A stretch of DNA of 31,464 nucleotides, from positions 1 through 31,464 of the IMG/VR virus record IMGVR_UViG_3300047558_000066; one strand, written 5' to 3'. The DNA is from a virus. How positions within the stretch are numbered: the first letter of the stretch is position 1; each line of letters starts with the position of its first letter. Of this stretch, positions 23,944 to 31,464 are shown piece by piece. The notes under the pieces were generated by a model, which saw nothing but the letters and a program-made list of their open reading frames with translations, had not been told where the DNA came from and searched no databases. The position numbers were made by a program, and so were the translations under genes.

Positions 23944-26472
23944 ATGTCCGATAATATTGATGCGCAACGATTACAAGAAGCTATGGAAGCGTTTGTTCAG
24001 ACGCTTCATAATGGAGCATCTGGTGTAGAGACAGAGGCCAAACGCTTGGAGCGTGAAGCTAAGGAATTATCCGATACTCAGAAGCGACTCCAAGAAGAGT
24101 TTGATAGTATGTACAATTCTACATCAAAGGTCACTACTGGCATGACCGGTTTGATGAAGGGCATAAAAGACGGCGGTGGCTCATTCGCTGTTCTCAATGA
24201 CGTTGTTGGTCTGGCAACAAAAGCGGTAAGTGGCATATTGAGTATTGCCCCAGTCATTGGCGGTGCGCTAAAAGCACTTGGCGAAGCCGCTGGTGATGTT
24301 ACTAAAATGATGATCGACCAGTATCAGCAAAGCTGGACAGCATACAAAGATATTGCTAACGTTGGCATCGCTGACAGTTTTGAACACACAAGAGAGATTG
24401 TTTTAAATACTGGTCTAACTTTCAACGAACTAAGCAAAACACTCAAACCATCATCAAAAGCCCTATCAAACTGGTCTGGCACTGTATCAGGCGGCACTAA
24501 AGCATATCAACAAGTATCACGTGACTTAGAAAACGTTCGCAAAGATTTCAATGCGCTAGGCGTAAGTGCTACAGAATTTAGTGAAATGCAGTTGAAGTAC
24601 ATGGAGCAAGAAGGTCGCATGGGTCGTCAGAACCAGCGAAACTTGTCTTCAAACACACAAGAATACATTGAAAAGCTAACAACTCTAAGCAAGATGACGG
24701 GCATGCAAGCTAAAGACATGCAAGCCGCCCGTGATCAAGCAATGAGTGAAACTCGCTTCCGCTCACGACTAGACTCACTAAACAAAGAACAGCAAGAAGC
24801 CCTTCATGACATGAATGCCATGATTCAGCAATCTTCGCCTGAGTTAGCGCAAGGTTTCAGAGATTTAGTTGCGGCAGGTGGTGTTGCTACTACCGATGCG
24901 GCAAAAACATTGGTTCAACAAACTGGCGGTCAAGCTATCGTAGAAGTTAGAAAGATGTTGGGCAAGTCAAACCCTAACATGAATGATGTTCTAACTGGAT
25001 TGAACAATCTAAAAGACGCGGCCGGTAAAAGTTACAAAAACTTACGTGGCGTTGCTCAGTATGCTGGTGATGCTAACGTTACGCTACAAGGCTTAGGCAA
25101 AAACAGAGACTTTGCTACATCTGCTCGTTACATGGCAAGTGACGTTGATAAAGTTCGCAAGAGCATGAAAGCAAACGTTGACGGTACTAATGCTCAGACA
25201 AAAAAATTATCAGAAACAGAAATGAACTTGCGTGACGCTTCTATCAAGTTGTCACTATTCGCTACAAATGCTGAAATTGTCAACACTGCTATGGAGACAA
25301 TGAGCGAAGGTTTAGACTGGATCTCAGAAAAGCTGTTTGAACTCAGTGGTCAAGAACTACCAGAAGATTTCAAAGCACGTAGAGATGAACGCAAAGCAAT
25401 CGTTGAAGCCAACAAAGCTCGTAAAGAACTGACTAAAGCTGAAAAAGATGCTGAAAAAGATCAATCAGGCATCGACTGGGGCGCAAGTGCTGGTGAAGGC
25501 GGCATGGGAGGTTATGGTAGTAGTGCGCAACAAGAAGTTGATAAAAAACGTAGAGACCTTGAAGCGGCAGAAGAAAAAGCTAAAAAAGCGGCTGCTAAAA
25601 GACAAGAAGTTGCGGGCAAAACTCCACAAGAAAAACGTGCTGAAGCACTCAAGAACGCACAGTCAGCAACAGGCGGAACTTCCGGTGGCGGCGGTACTTC
25701 CGGAGGTGCACCTCAAGCCACACCAGCGCCAACGACACCAGCCGCACCAACGTCAGCTGCAACAACTGCACCAGCCGCACCAGCCGCACCAGCAGGCGAA
25801 GACGGCCAAGGCAAAAAAGACAAATCAAAAGATGCGTCAGCCCAAGCAGACAAAGTATCTCAAATACTGCGTGACGAAAAAGCTCTACAAGCATTGTTTA
25901 GTTTCGCAGGCGGTATCTCCGGCAACTTTGACAACTTCAAACGCTTAGATGAAGATATGAAAAAGCGTCTTGTATCAGCGGCGCTTGACTATCAAGATCA
26001 AGGCGGCGGCAAACTTAGAATCAATGCTGGTGCTAGAAGCTACGACGAACAAGTAAAGATTGCTAGTGGTCCTAGAGGAAAATGGGCCGCGCCTCCTGGC
26101 ACAAGTCCACACGAGAAGGGCCTAGCAGTAGATATTCAAAACTACAACGACAATAAAGCTATCGACGCCTTGACAAAATATGGTCTAACAAACCAAAAAG
26201 TAGCAGGCGAACCATGGCACTTTCAGAAAATATCGGCTAGAGAAGGCTTCGAAGGCTTCGTTGAGGGTCCGCAGGAAGGCTACAAGCCAGACATTGAGTT
26301 GCACGGTAGAGAAAAGGTCAAAATTGAAAAAGAGGGCGAGAATTCTACAGCAGAACTCATAAAAACTTTCAAAGAATTGATGACCGCTATGCTAGAAAAG
26401 CAAGACGATATGCTTGAGCACCTAGAAACCAGTGCTTACAACTCTGAAAAACTTGTTCGTGCTACTGTCTAA
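23944..26472 (+). CDS. Tape-measure-like tail protein with a C-terminal M15 peptidase domain
   Basis: An 842-aa protein. Residues 1-480 are mostly helical with heptad-rich stretches; a hydrophobic Gly/Ala segment at about 85-120 could insert in membrane, as in tape-measure proteins. A Pro/Ala/Thr/Gly linker covers about 575-625. Residues about 665-770 form a D,D-/L,D-carboxypeptidase-type M15 (VanY-like) domain: SPHEKGLAVD gives zinc ligands H723 and D730; GEPWHF gives catalytic Glu E756 and zinc ligand H759. The domain should cut peptidoglycan stem peptides and so help the tail through the cell wall. No clear Shine-Dalgarno site. Tape-measure identity is inference from shape and neighbours; the peptidase domain is clear. 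Confidence 0.8.
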   Translation: MSDNIDAQRLQEAMEAFVQTLHNGASGVETEAKRLEREAKELSDTQKRLQEEFDSMYNSTSKVTTGMTGLMKGIKDGGGSFAVLNDVVGLATKAVSGILSIAPVIGGALKALGEAAGDVTKMMIDQYQQSWTAYKDIANVGIADSFEHTREIVLNTGLTFNELSKTLKPSSKALSNWSGTVSGGTKAYQQVSRDLENVRKDFNALGVSATEFSEMQLKYMEQEGRMGRQNQRNLSSNTQEYIEKLTTLSKMTGMQAKDMQAARDQAMSETRFRSRLDSLNKEQQEALHDMNAMIQQSSPELAQGFRDLVAAGGVATTDAAKTLVQQTGGQAIVEVRKMLGKSNPNMNDVLTGLNNLKDAAGKSYKNLRGVAQYAGDANVTLQGLGKNRDFATSARYMASDVDKVRKSMKANVDGTNAQTKKLSETEMNLRDASIKLSLFATNAEIVNTAMETMSEGLDWISEKLFELSGQELPEDFKARRDERKAIVEANKARKELTKAEKDAEKDQSGIDWGASAGEGGMGGYGSSAQQEVDKKRRDLEAAEEKAKKAAAKRQEVAGKTPQEKRAEALKNAQSATGGTSGGGGTSGGAPQATPAPTTPAAPTSAATTAPAAPAAPAGEDGQGKKDKSKDASAQADKVSQILRDEKALQALFSFAGGISGNFDNFKRLDEDMKKRLVSAALDYQDQGGGKLRINAGARSYDEQVKIASGPRGKWAAPPGTSPHEKGLAVDIQNYNDNKAIDALTKYGLTNQKVAGEPWHFQKISAREGFEGFVEGPQEGYKPDIELHGREKVKIEKEGENSTAELIKTFKELMTAMLEKQDDMLEHLETSAYNSEKLVRATV

Positions 26473-26477
26473 CCTAC

Positions 26478-26485
26478 GATAAATA
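26478..26485 (+). promoter_or_regulatory. Late promoter motif abutting the portal start
   Basis: GATAAATA ending 7 nt before the portal ATG and starting 5 nt after the previous stop codon. By T4 spacing the transcript would start 1-2 nt before the ATG. Confidence 0.7.
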
Positions 26486-26492
26486 ATACACG

Positions 26493-28259
26493 ATGTCAAC
26501 ATACAAGAAACGCTTTTCAAACCCTAGTGGTACCCTTAGTCCAATTTCAGGCGCCCAAGCAGGCAACTGGAACAACAGTGCTGGTTCATCTACAGGCTAC
26601 ACTAACGACTTTGCGTTTAGAAACTATGGCAGTCGTCTACCAGAAGTTTACACTGGTCACCCTAACCGCGTAGAACGATACAATCAATATGAGATGATGG
26701 ACGTTGATCCCGAAATCAACGCTTGCTTAGACATTCTAAGTGAGTTCTCAACTCAACAAAACGAGCACAACAAGACACCGTTTGATATCACATTCAACGA
26801 AGATCCTACACAAATTGAAGTCGAGCTAATCAGCAAGCAACTCAAACAGTGGTGTAAACTAAACGAATTCGACACTCGCATCTTCAAAATCTTCAGAAAC
26901 ACAATGAAGTACGGCGATCAAATCTTCGTTCGTGACCCTGAGACATTCAAGCTATACTGGATTGACATGACCAAAGTAGTCAAGGTCATTGTCAACGAAA
27001 GCGAGGGCAAAGAGCCTGAGCAATACGTCTTACAAGATATCAACATCAACTTACAAAACTTAACAGTCGCACAAAAATCTACGACTGACTTAGGTATGAA
27101 CCCTGCTATGGGCTTCGGCGGCACTGCTGGCGGCGTTGGTGGTCAAGGCTACACAACACCTCAAGGTAAGCAAGCAAGCGGCGGCTCACGTTTTACACTC
27201 GGCATCAACGAGAACGCAATCGATGCTACACACGTTGTTCATCTATCACTAACAGAGGGCTTAGACCGCTACTGGCCATTCGGTCAGTCAGTCCTAGAAA
27301 ACATTTTCAAAGTATACAAGCAAAAAGAATTGCTCGAAGACGCTATCCTAATCTATCGTGTTCAACGTGCGCCTGAGCGCCGCGTATTCAAAATCGACGT
27401 TGGTAATATGCCATCACACATGGCTATGGCATTCGTCAATCGCATCAAAGATGAGATTCATCAGCGTAGAATTCCTACAGCACACGGCGGCGGCTCAACA
27501 GTAGATGCTACATACAATCCGCTATCAATGAACGAAGATTACTTCTTCCCAGTCAACAGTGAAGGCCGCGGTTCAACAGTAGAGATGCTACAGGGCGGTC
27601 AGAACTTAGGCGAGATTGATGACTTGAAATACTTCAACAACAAGTTAGCTCGTGGTTTACGTATTCCAAGTTCATATCTACCTACAGCACCAGACGAAGC
27701 AAAAACACCACTAAGTGATGGTCGTGTTGGTACTGCTATGATTGAAGAATATCGCTTCAATCAATACTGTGAACGCTTACAGAACTACATTTCTCGTAAA
27801 CTAAACGAAGAATTCAAACTATTCTTGCGCTGGAGAGGCTTCAACGTAGATACAACCCTATTTGATTTGAAGTTCAACGCACCTCAAAACTTTGCTTCAT
27901 ATCGTCAAGCAGAGCTAGATACAGCACGTGTAAACACATTCCAAACAATGGCACAATTACCATACATGAGCACTCGTTTCTGCATGGAACGCTTCCTAGG
28001 CTTATCACAAGAAGAGATTAAAGAGAATCAGAAGTTGTGGCATGAAGAGCGCACTGAGCCTGACGATTCAGATTCCGCAGCAAGCGGCAGCGATTTACGC
28101 AGTATTGGTATCTCTAGTGGCGATATTGAAGGCGATGAAGAAGTCGCTGATGAAATTGAAAACATGGATCAAATGGGCGGCCAAGAAGGCATGGAGCAAA
28201 TCGCACCAGTAGGCGGCCCAGAAGCAGGTGGCATGCCTCCACCAGCGCCACCAATGTAA
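26493..28259 (+). CDS. 20: Portal vertex protein gp20
   Basis: Dodecameric portal through which DNA enters and leaves the head. T4-type portal sequence is plain: NRVERYNQYEMMDVDPEINA, LDILSEFSTQ, then FRNTMKYGDQIFVRD, and a C-terminal half with RAPERRVFKIDVGNMP, PLSMNEDYFFPV, GRGSTVEMLQGG and LPTAPDE. Length 588 aa versus 524 in T4; the extra is a Gly-rich insert at about 205-230 and an acidic Gly/Pro/Met-rich C-terminus. There is no Shine-Dalgarno sequence; a late promoter is almost in contact with the ATG. Leads the rightward head cassette. Confidence 0.96.
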   Translation: MSTYKKRFSNPSGTLSPISGAQAGNWNNSAGSSTGYTNDFAFRNYGSRLPEVYTGHPNRVERYNQYEMMDVDPEINACLDILSEFSTQQNEHNKTPFDITFNEDPTQIEVELISKQLKQWCKLNEFDTRIFKIFRNTMKYGDQIFVRDPETFKLYWIDMTKVVKVIVNESEGKEPEQYVLQDININLQNLTVAQKSTTDLGMNPAMGFGGTAGGVGGQGYTTPQGKQASGGSRFTLGINENAIDATHVVHLSLTEGLDRYWPFGQSVLENIFKVYKQKELLEDAILIYRVQRAPERRVFKIDVGNMPSHMAMAFVNRIKDEIHQRRIPTAHGGGSTVDATYNPLSMNEDYFFPVNSEGRGSTVEMLQGGQNLGEIDDLKYFNNKLARGLRIPSSYLPTAPDEAKTPLSDGRVGTAMIEEYRFNQYCERLQNYISRKLNEEFKLFLRWRGFNVDTTLFDLKFNAPQNFASYRQAELDTARVNTFQTMAQLPYMSTRFCMERFLGLSQEEIKENQKLWHEERTEPDDSDSAASGSDLRSIGISSGDIEGDEEVADEIENMDQMGGQEGMEQIAPVGGPEAGGMPPPAPPM

Positions 28260-28262
28260 TCA

Positions 28263-28270
28263 GATAAATA
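28263..28270 (+). promoter_or_regulatory. Late promoter motif abutting the 74-aa gene
   Basis: GATAAATA ending 7 nt before ATG 28278, the same geometry as at the portal gene, and just after the portal stop codon. Confidence 0.65.
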
Positions 28271-28277
28271 ATATATC

Positions 28278-28502
28278 ATGCTATTACTCGAATTCTACCA
28301 AGGTCAAGTTCCTGAAGGCTATCAAGATATTGATAGCGATAAATCTGCGCCTAAGTGGAAAGAGGGTCGTAAAACTAAACTTACACTAGGCATGCTTAAT
28401 AAAATGCGCAGAATGAAAGACGTTCAGACATTTGAAAGAGCAAATGACCTCAAAAAAATCAGACAACAATATAAGCCACCAGAACAAGCACCTAGCTTAT
28501 AA
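28278..28502 (+). CDS. Small basic protein between portal and prohead core genes
   Basis: A 74-aa protein, short acidic N-terminus and basic helical C-terminal two thirds (KLTLGMLNKMRRMKDVQTFE, then KKIRQQY) ending in a Pro-rich tail. T4 keeps small prohead core genes (67, 68) in this place. I recall similar small proteins next to gp20 in T4-like phages but cannot assign a function. It has its own promoter motif, no ribosome site, and a strong terminator directly behind it. Confidence 0.7.
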   Translation: MLLLEFYQGQVPEGYQDIDSDKSAPKWKEGRKTKLTLGMLNKMRRMKDVQTFERANDLKKIRQQYKPPEQAPSL

Positions 28503-28521
28503 ATAGTACTTTAGAGACAAA

Positions 28522-28557
28522 AACGCTAAAAAATCGTCTTTTTAGCGTTCTTTTTTT
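28522..28557 (+). terminator. Strong intrinsic terminator
   Basis: Perfect 11-bp stem AACGCTAAAAA/TTTTTAGCGTT with a 6-nt loop (28522-28549), followed by CTTTTTTT. It ends the portal plus 74-aa unit, so the core/protease/scaffold/capsid genes need the separate late promoter just downstream. The A-run on the left arm would give some activity in the other direction too. Confidence 0.88.
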
Positions 28558-28564
28558 GTCTATC

Positions 28565-28572
28565 GCTAAATA
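28565..28572 (+). promoter_or_regulatory. Probable late promoter of the prohead core-to-capsid operon
   Basis: GCTAAATA, 36 nt before ATG 28609 and 8 nt after the terminator T-run. Unlike the portal motif it leaves room for a normal leader, which has AGGAGA as ribosome site. Confidence 0.55.
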
Positions 28573-28608
28573 AATTACAAATGCCATTTAACCTACAGGA
28601 GAATAATA

Positions 28609-29454
28609 ATGAGCGCACAAAAGTTTGAAAAACTCATTGATCTAATCATCAATGAAGACCAAGAAAAAGCAGAACAATTATTTCACGAGATCGTCGTTGA
28701 GAAGTCACGTGAAATCTATGAATCAATCATCGCTGAAGAAGACCTAGAAGAAGGTGCTGATGAAGACCTAGAAGAAGGTTTAGAAGAAGAGCAAGATAAT
28801 CTAGAAACAGAAGAAATCGCTGAAGAATTCGGTGACGAAGAAGGCGAAGACTTAGGCGTTGAAGGCGACGAAGAAGATTTCGGCGCCGAAGAAGATTTCG
28901 GCGATGAAGCAGACCTAGAAGCCGGCGATGAAGAAGGCGAAGGCGACATTGAAGACCGCGTTATTGACCTAGAAGACAAGCTAGACCAGCTAATCGCTGA
29001 TTTCGAAGCTGAAATGGGCGGCAGTGACGAAGGCGAAGAAGACTTCGGCGGCGCTGACGAAGAAGGCGGCGAAGTTGCTGATTTCGGTGACGAAATTGCT
29101 GCAGGCGACGAAGGCGACGAAGTTATGGAAGCTGTTCAACTAAAGAAAGTTACAGTAACACATGGTGACAATGGTGCTCAACCAAAGAGCCCAACACTAC
29201 AAAACCCAAAGCGCATTGAAACAGGCGGCAAGCCAGTTAAGTTTGACGGCAGTGAAACAGTACCAACAGGTGCTAAGAAGCCATCAAACGCTTACTCAAA
29301 GGGCGAAAAGACTGATGACGCTGGCAACGTAAACAAAGTTGGTGGCAACGCAGGCAAACTAAAGCCAGCAGTTAAGCCAACAACATCACAAGCTAGTGGC
29401 GTAAACAACAAGAGTGTAGTTGGCGAGTCTCGCACAGCTAAGCGCCGCATCTAA
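28609..29454 (+). CDS. 67: Acidic prohead core protein, gp67-like
   Basis: A 281-aa protein with a helical N-terminus (KFEKLIDLIINEDQEKAEQL, FHEIVVEKSREIYESI), an extremely acidic Glu/Asp/Gly stretch (about 44-180) and a basic, disordered Lys/Thr/Asn/Pro-rich C-terminus. The helical-then-acidic plan matches T4 gp67 (80 aa), an internal prohead core protein cut up by gp21, but this one is 3.5 times longer. EVMEA, at the border of acidic and basic parts (about 173-177), resembles a gp21 cleavage site (hydrophobic-x-Glu). Good Shine-Dalgarno AGGAGA, 7 nt spacing. The gp67 match is inferred from order and composition. Confidence 0.7.
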   Translation: MSAQKFEKLIDLIINEDQEKAEQLFHEIVVEKSREIYESIIAEEDLEEGADEDLEEGLEEEQDNLETEEIAEEFGDEEGEDLGVEGDEEDFGAEEDFGDEADLEAGDEEGEGDIEDRVIDLEDKLDQLIADFEAEMGGSDEGEEDFGGADEEGGEVADFGDEIAAGDEGDEVMEAVQLKKVTVTHGDNGAQPKSPTLQNPKRIETGGKPVKFDGSETVPTGAKKPSNAYSKGEKTDDAGNVNKVGGNAGKLKPAVKPTTSQASGVNNKSVVGESRTAKRRI

Positions 29455-29467
29455 GGAACATAGGGAA

Positions 29468-30112
29468 ATGGCATTGTACCTACGTGAAAATCTGACTTAC
29501 AACAACGCTGGTATCATCGTTGAAAGTGAGCAGGGCGATCATGGAAAGTCCTTCTATATGAAGGGCATTTTCATCCAGGGCGGGGTAAAGAACGCAAATG
29601 AGCGTGTTTACCCTGTCTCGGAGATCGAACGTGCCGTTGAATCCTTAAACGAACAAATCAGAGATGGTAACTCCGTATTAGGCGAAGTCGATCATCCTGA
29701 TGACCTCAAAATCAATTTGGACCGTGTATCTCATACTATCGAAAGTATGTGGATGGATGGACCCAATGGTCAAGGTAAATTAAAAATTCTACCAACTCCT
29801 ATGGGCGATGTTATCGCTAAGATGCTAGGTGCTGGTGTAAAACTCGGTGTCAGTTCACGAGGCAGCGGCAACGTTGACGAAATGACTGGCAAGGTCAGTG
29901 ACTTTGAAATTGTCACTGTGGACATTGTAGCACAGCCAAGTGCGCCTAATGCTTACCCAAAAGCAATTTACGAAGGTCTAATGAACATGAAGAATGGTCA
30001 TAAGATTATCGAAAATCTAAAAGGCGACCGCAACAGTGCGAGTGTTCAGCGATACTTGCAAGACGAAGTAGTTCGTCTTATCAAGGATCTAAAAATCAAC
30101 AAGGGGAATTAA
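29468..30112 (+). CDS. 21: Prohead core protease gp21
   Basis: Serine protease that matures the prohead by cutting scaffold and capsid proteins after Glu. 214 aa, nearly equal to T4 gp21 (212). Key parts: LGEVDHPDD with the likely catalytic His (H76) and LGVSSRGSG with the nucleophile Ser (S129 or S130); VDIV (D152) may complete the site. An in-frame ATG at 29420 would add 16 residues and run into the previous gene; I prefer ATG 29468 with AGGAACATAGGGAA upstream and a 13-nt gap. It lies directly before its main substrate, the scaffold gene. Confidence 0.95.
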   Translation: MALYLRENLTYNNAGIIVESEQGDHGKSFYMKGIFIQGGVKNANERVYPVSEIERAVESLNEQIRDGNSVLGEVDHPDDLKINLDRVSHTIESMWMDGPNGQGKLKILPTPMGDVIAKMLGAGVKLGVSSRGSGNVDEMTGKVSDFEIVTVDIVAQPSAPNAYPKAIYEGLMNMKNGHKIIENLKGDRNSASVQRYLQDEVVRLIKDLKINKGN

Positions 30113-30114
30113 GC

Positions 30115-31212
30115 ATGTTTGATGCAATCAAACCACTACTTGAAAGCGGCCTCGTTAACGGTGAAACTGCCCAAGCTATCAATGAAGCATGGGAAGCAAA
30201 GCTAAACGAAGCACGTGAACAAGTTCGTAGTGAACTCCGCGAAGAGTTTGCTAGAAAATACGAACATGACAAGAACGTTATGGTCGAAGCCCTTGACAAG
30301 ATGGTAACAGAAGGCCTTCAAGCTGAAATCAATGAATTCCAGCAAGAGCGCCAAGCAATGAACGAAGACCGCGTAAAAGCACAAGTAAAGCTACGTGAAA
30401 ACGCAAGCAAGTTCAATGAATTCATGGTTAGTAAGCTAGCCCAAGAAATCAAAGAACTACGTGCTGACCGTCAAATTCAACTCGAATCACGTGAGAAGCT
30501 AGAGCAATTCGTTGTTCAAGCCCTAGCTCGTGAAATCAAAGAGTTCGAAACTGACAAGCGTGCAGTTGTTGAAGCTAAAGTGAAATTAGTAGCTGAAGGC
30601 CAAAAACAACTAGAAGCTCTAAAAGCTAAGTTCATCAGTGAGAGTGCTAAGAAACTAAACACTGCTGTTACAGGTCAACTCAAAGGCGAAATCAGCCAGT
30701 TGAAAGAAGACATTAAGAGTGCTCGTCAGAGTGCCTTTGGTCAACGTCTATTTGAAGCGTTTGCTGCCGAATTCAGTGCTACTCACCTAAATGAGAAAGC
30801 TGAAACTCGCAAGCTAATGGCTCAACTAGAAGAAGCTCAAGTTCAACTAGCAGAAAGTAAAAAACAAATCGATTCTACTAAGCAATTAGTTGAATCAAAA
30901 GAACGTGAAGTTCGCATCATCAAAGAGTCAAATCTACGTGAAAAAGCAATGGCAGAATTGCTAGGCACCCTAAACGAAGAGAAAGCTCAAGTAATGAAGA
31001 ACTTACTAGAAAGCGTACAGACACCAAAGCTAAAGTCCGCTTTCGATAAGTATCTACCAGCAGTACTAAACACTGTTGTTGAGACAAAGCCTGCTGCAAA
31101 GAAGGCAATGATCAGCGAGAGTATTGAAGTAACTGGTGATAAATCTGCCGTTAAGACTGAAGTTGAAGGAGATGATAATCTCGTAGACTTCAAACGCTTG
31201 GCAGGGCTTTAA
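30115..31212 (+). CDS. 22: Prohead scaffold core protein gp22
   Basis: A 365-aa, almost entirely helical, Glu/Lys/Ala/Gln-rich coiled-coil protein in the invariable place between gp21 and gp23. It forms the core on which the capsid assembles and is then digested by gp21. T4 gp22 is 269 aa; the excess is more coiled coil. MISES near residue 330 and several L-x-E or M-x-E sites are plausible protease sites. The start, two bases after the gp21 stop, has AAGGGGAA as ribosome site. Ends VDFKRLAGL. Confidence 0.92.
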   Translation: MFDAIKPLLESGLVNGETAQAINEAWEAKLNEAREQVRSELREEFARKYEHDKNVMVEALDKMVTEGLQAEINEFQQERQAMNEDRVKAQVKLRENASKFNEFMVSKLAQEIKELRADRQIQLESREKLEQFVVQALAREIKEFETDKRAVVEAKVKLVAEGQKQLEALKAKFISESAKKLNTAVTGQLKGEISQLKEDIKSARQSAFGQRLFEAFAAEFSATHLNEKAETRKLMAQLEEAQVQLAESKKQIDSTKQLVESKEREVRIIKESNLREKAMAELLGTLNEEKAQVMKNLLESVQTPKLKSAFDKYLPAVLNTVVETKPAAKKAMISESIEVTGDKSAVKTEVEGDDNLVDFKRLAGL

Positions 31213-31241
31213 AATCGACATATCTACAGGAGAAACATAAA

Positions 31242-31464
31242 ATGTCAAAAGTACTATTAGAGAGCCGTTGGGGTGAAACCAAAGAAGCCCTCCTAGAAGG
31301 TCTCAAGGGCACAAAACGCTCAACAATGGGTGTTATCTTAGAAAACACCAAAAAGCAACTACTAGCTGAATCTTCAGCCGGTACAACAACTGCTGGTAAC
31401 ATTGCTACACTAAACCGTGTAATTCTACCAGTTATCCGTCGTGTAATGCCAACCGTTATCGCTA
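31242..31464 (+). CDS. 23: Major capsid protein gp23 (5' end only)
   Basis: The first 74 codons of the major head protein, cut by the window edge. The N-terminus (MSKVLLESRWGETKEALLEG) is the cleavable prohead part; LLAE followed by SSAGT at residues 40-48 is a gp21-type cut site (after E43). NRVILPVIRRVMPTVIA then matches the conserved start of the mature capsid protein. Strong ribosome site ACAGGAGAAA. It is placed 29 nt after gp22, the universal T4-like order. Confidence 0.95.
   Translation, partial: MSKVLLESRWGETKEALLEGLKGTKRSTMGVILENTKKQLLAESSAGTTTAGNIATLNRVILPVIRRVMPTVIA

Noticed and set aside
25448-25948. 166-aa plus-strand ORF inside the tape-measure-like gene
   Set aside because: Frame shadow of the Ala/Pro/Thr linker, giving a Gln/His/Leu-rich product without its own start signals.
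29420-29467. Upstream start for gp21
   Set aside because: It overlaps the end of the acidic core gene; ATG 29468 has purine-rich ribosome sites and gives the usual family length.
1-31464. CRISPR arrays, insertion sequences, attachment sites
   Set aside because: No regularly spaced repeats, transposase genes or terminal inverted repeats were seen; the only repeats are the two pairs described.

Overview
This window is a stretch of a T4-like (contractile-tailed, myovirus-morphology) bacteriophage genome. The identification rests on a dense set of T4 core genes: baseplate wedge gp6, gp25 and gp53, a gp5-type spike, baseplate gp26, late sigma factor gp55, recombination nuclease gp47/gp46, portal gp20, prohead protease gp21, scaffold gp22 and the start of the major capsid protein gp23. 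Several proteins are much longer than in T4 (gp6 1211 aa; a gp7-position protein of more than 1538 aa). The spike shows no lysozyme domain. This is closer to the distant aquatic T4-like phages than to coliphage T4. No gene names the host. Leu codon CTA and Gly codon GGC look strongly favoured in most genes.

Layout. (1) 1-17077, minus strand: a late tail/baseplate block, in transcription order gp48/54-like tube cap, gp53, a large hub-like protein, gp5-like spike, a Gly/Ser-rich unknown, gp25, gp6, and a gp7-position protein running off the left edge. (2) 17193-21834, plus strand: regulation and recombination genes (gp55, gp47, gp46, a PD-(D/E)XK nuclease); the gp55 and gp47 genes each have a host sigma70-type promoter. 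(3) 21835-22827: an accessory pocket with two tandem covarying 32-nt hairpins, a 92-aa DUF3820-like gene and about 590 nt of non-coding, very hairpin-rich sequence that I read as a candidate large structured RNA. (4) 22828-23876, minus strand: gp26 and a small tail-assembly-type protein. (5) 23944-31464, plus strand: a tape-measure-like protein carrying an M15 peptidase domain, then the head cassette portal, small protein, gp67-like acidic core protein, gp21, gp22, gp23 (cut by the right edge).

How it works together. The early genes are read by host polymerase from TTGACT/TATAAT-like promoters and include gp55, the sigma factor for late transcription. The structural genes on both strands carry a matching late motif, here mainly GATAAATA rather than T4's TATAAATA. 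At three genes (gp25, portal, the 74-aa gene) that motif lies only 5-7 nt from the ATG with no Shine-Dalgarno sequence, which predicts leaderless or nearly leaderless late mRNAs. The Mre11/Rad50-like gp47/gp46 pair serves recombination-dependent replication. The rest builds the baseplate, tail and prohead.
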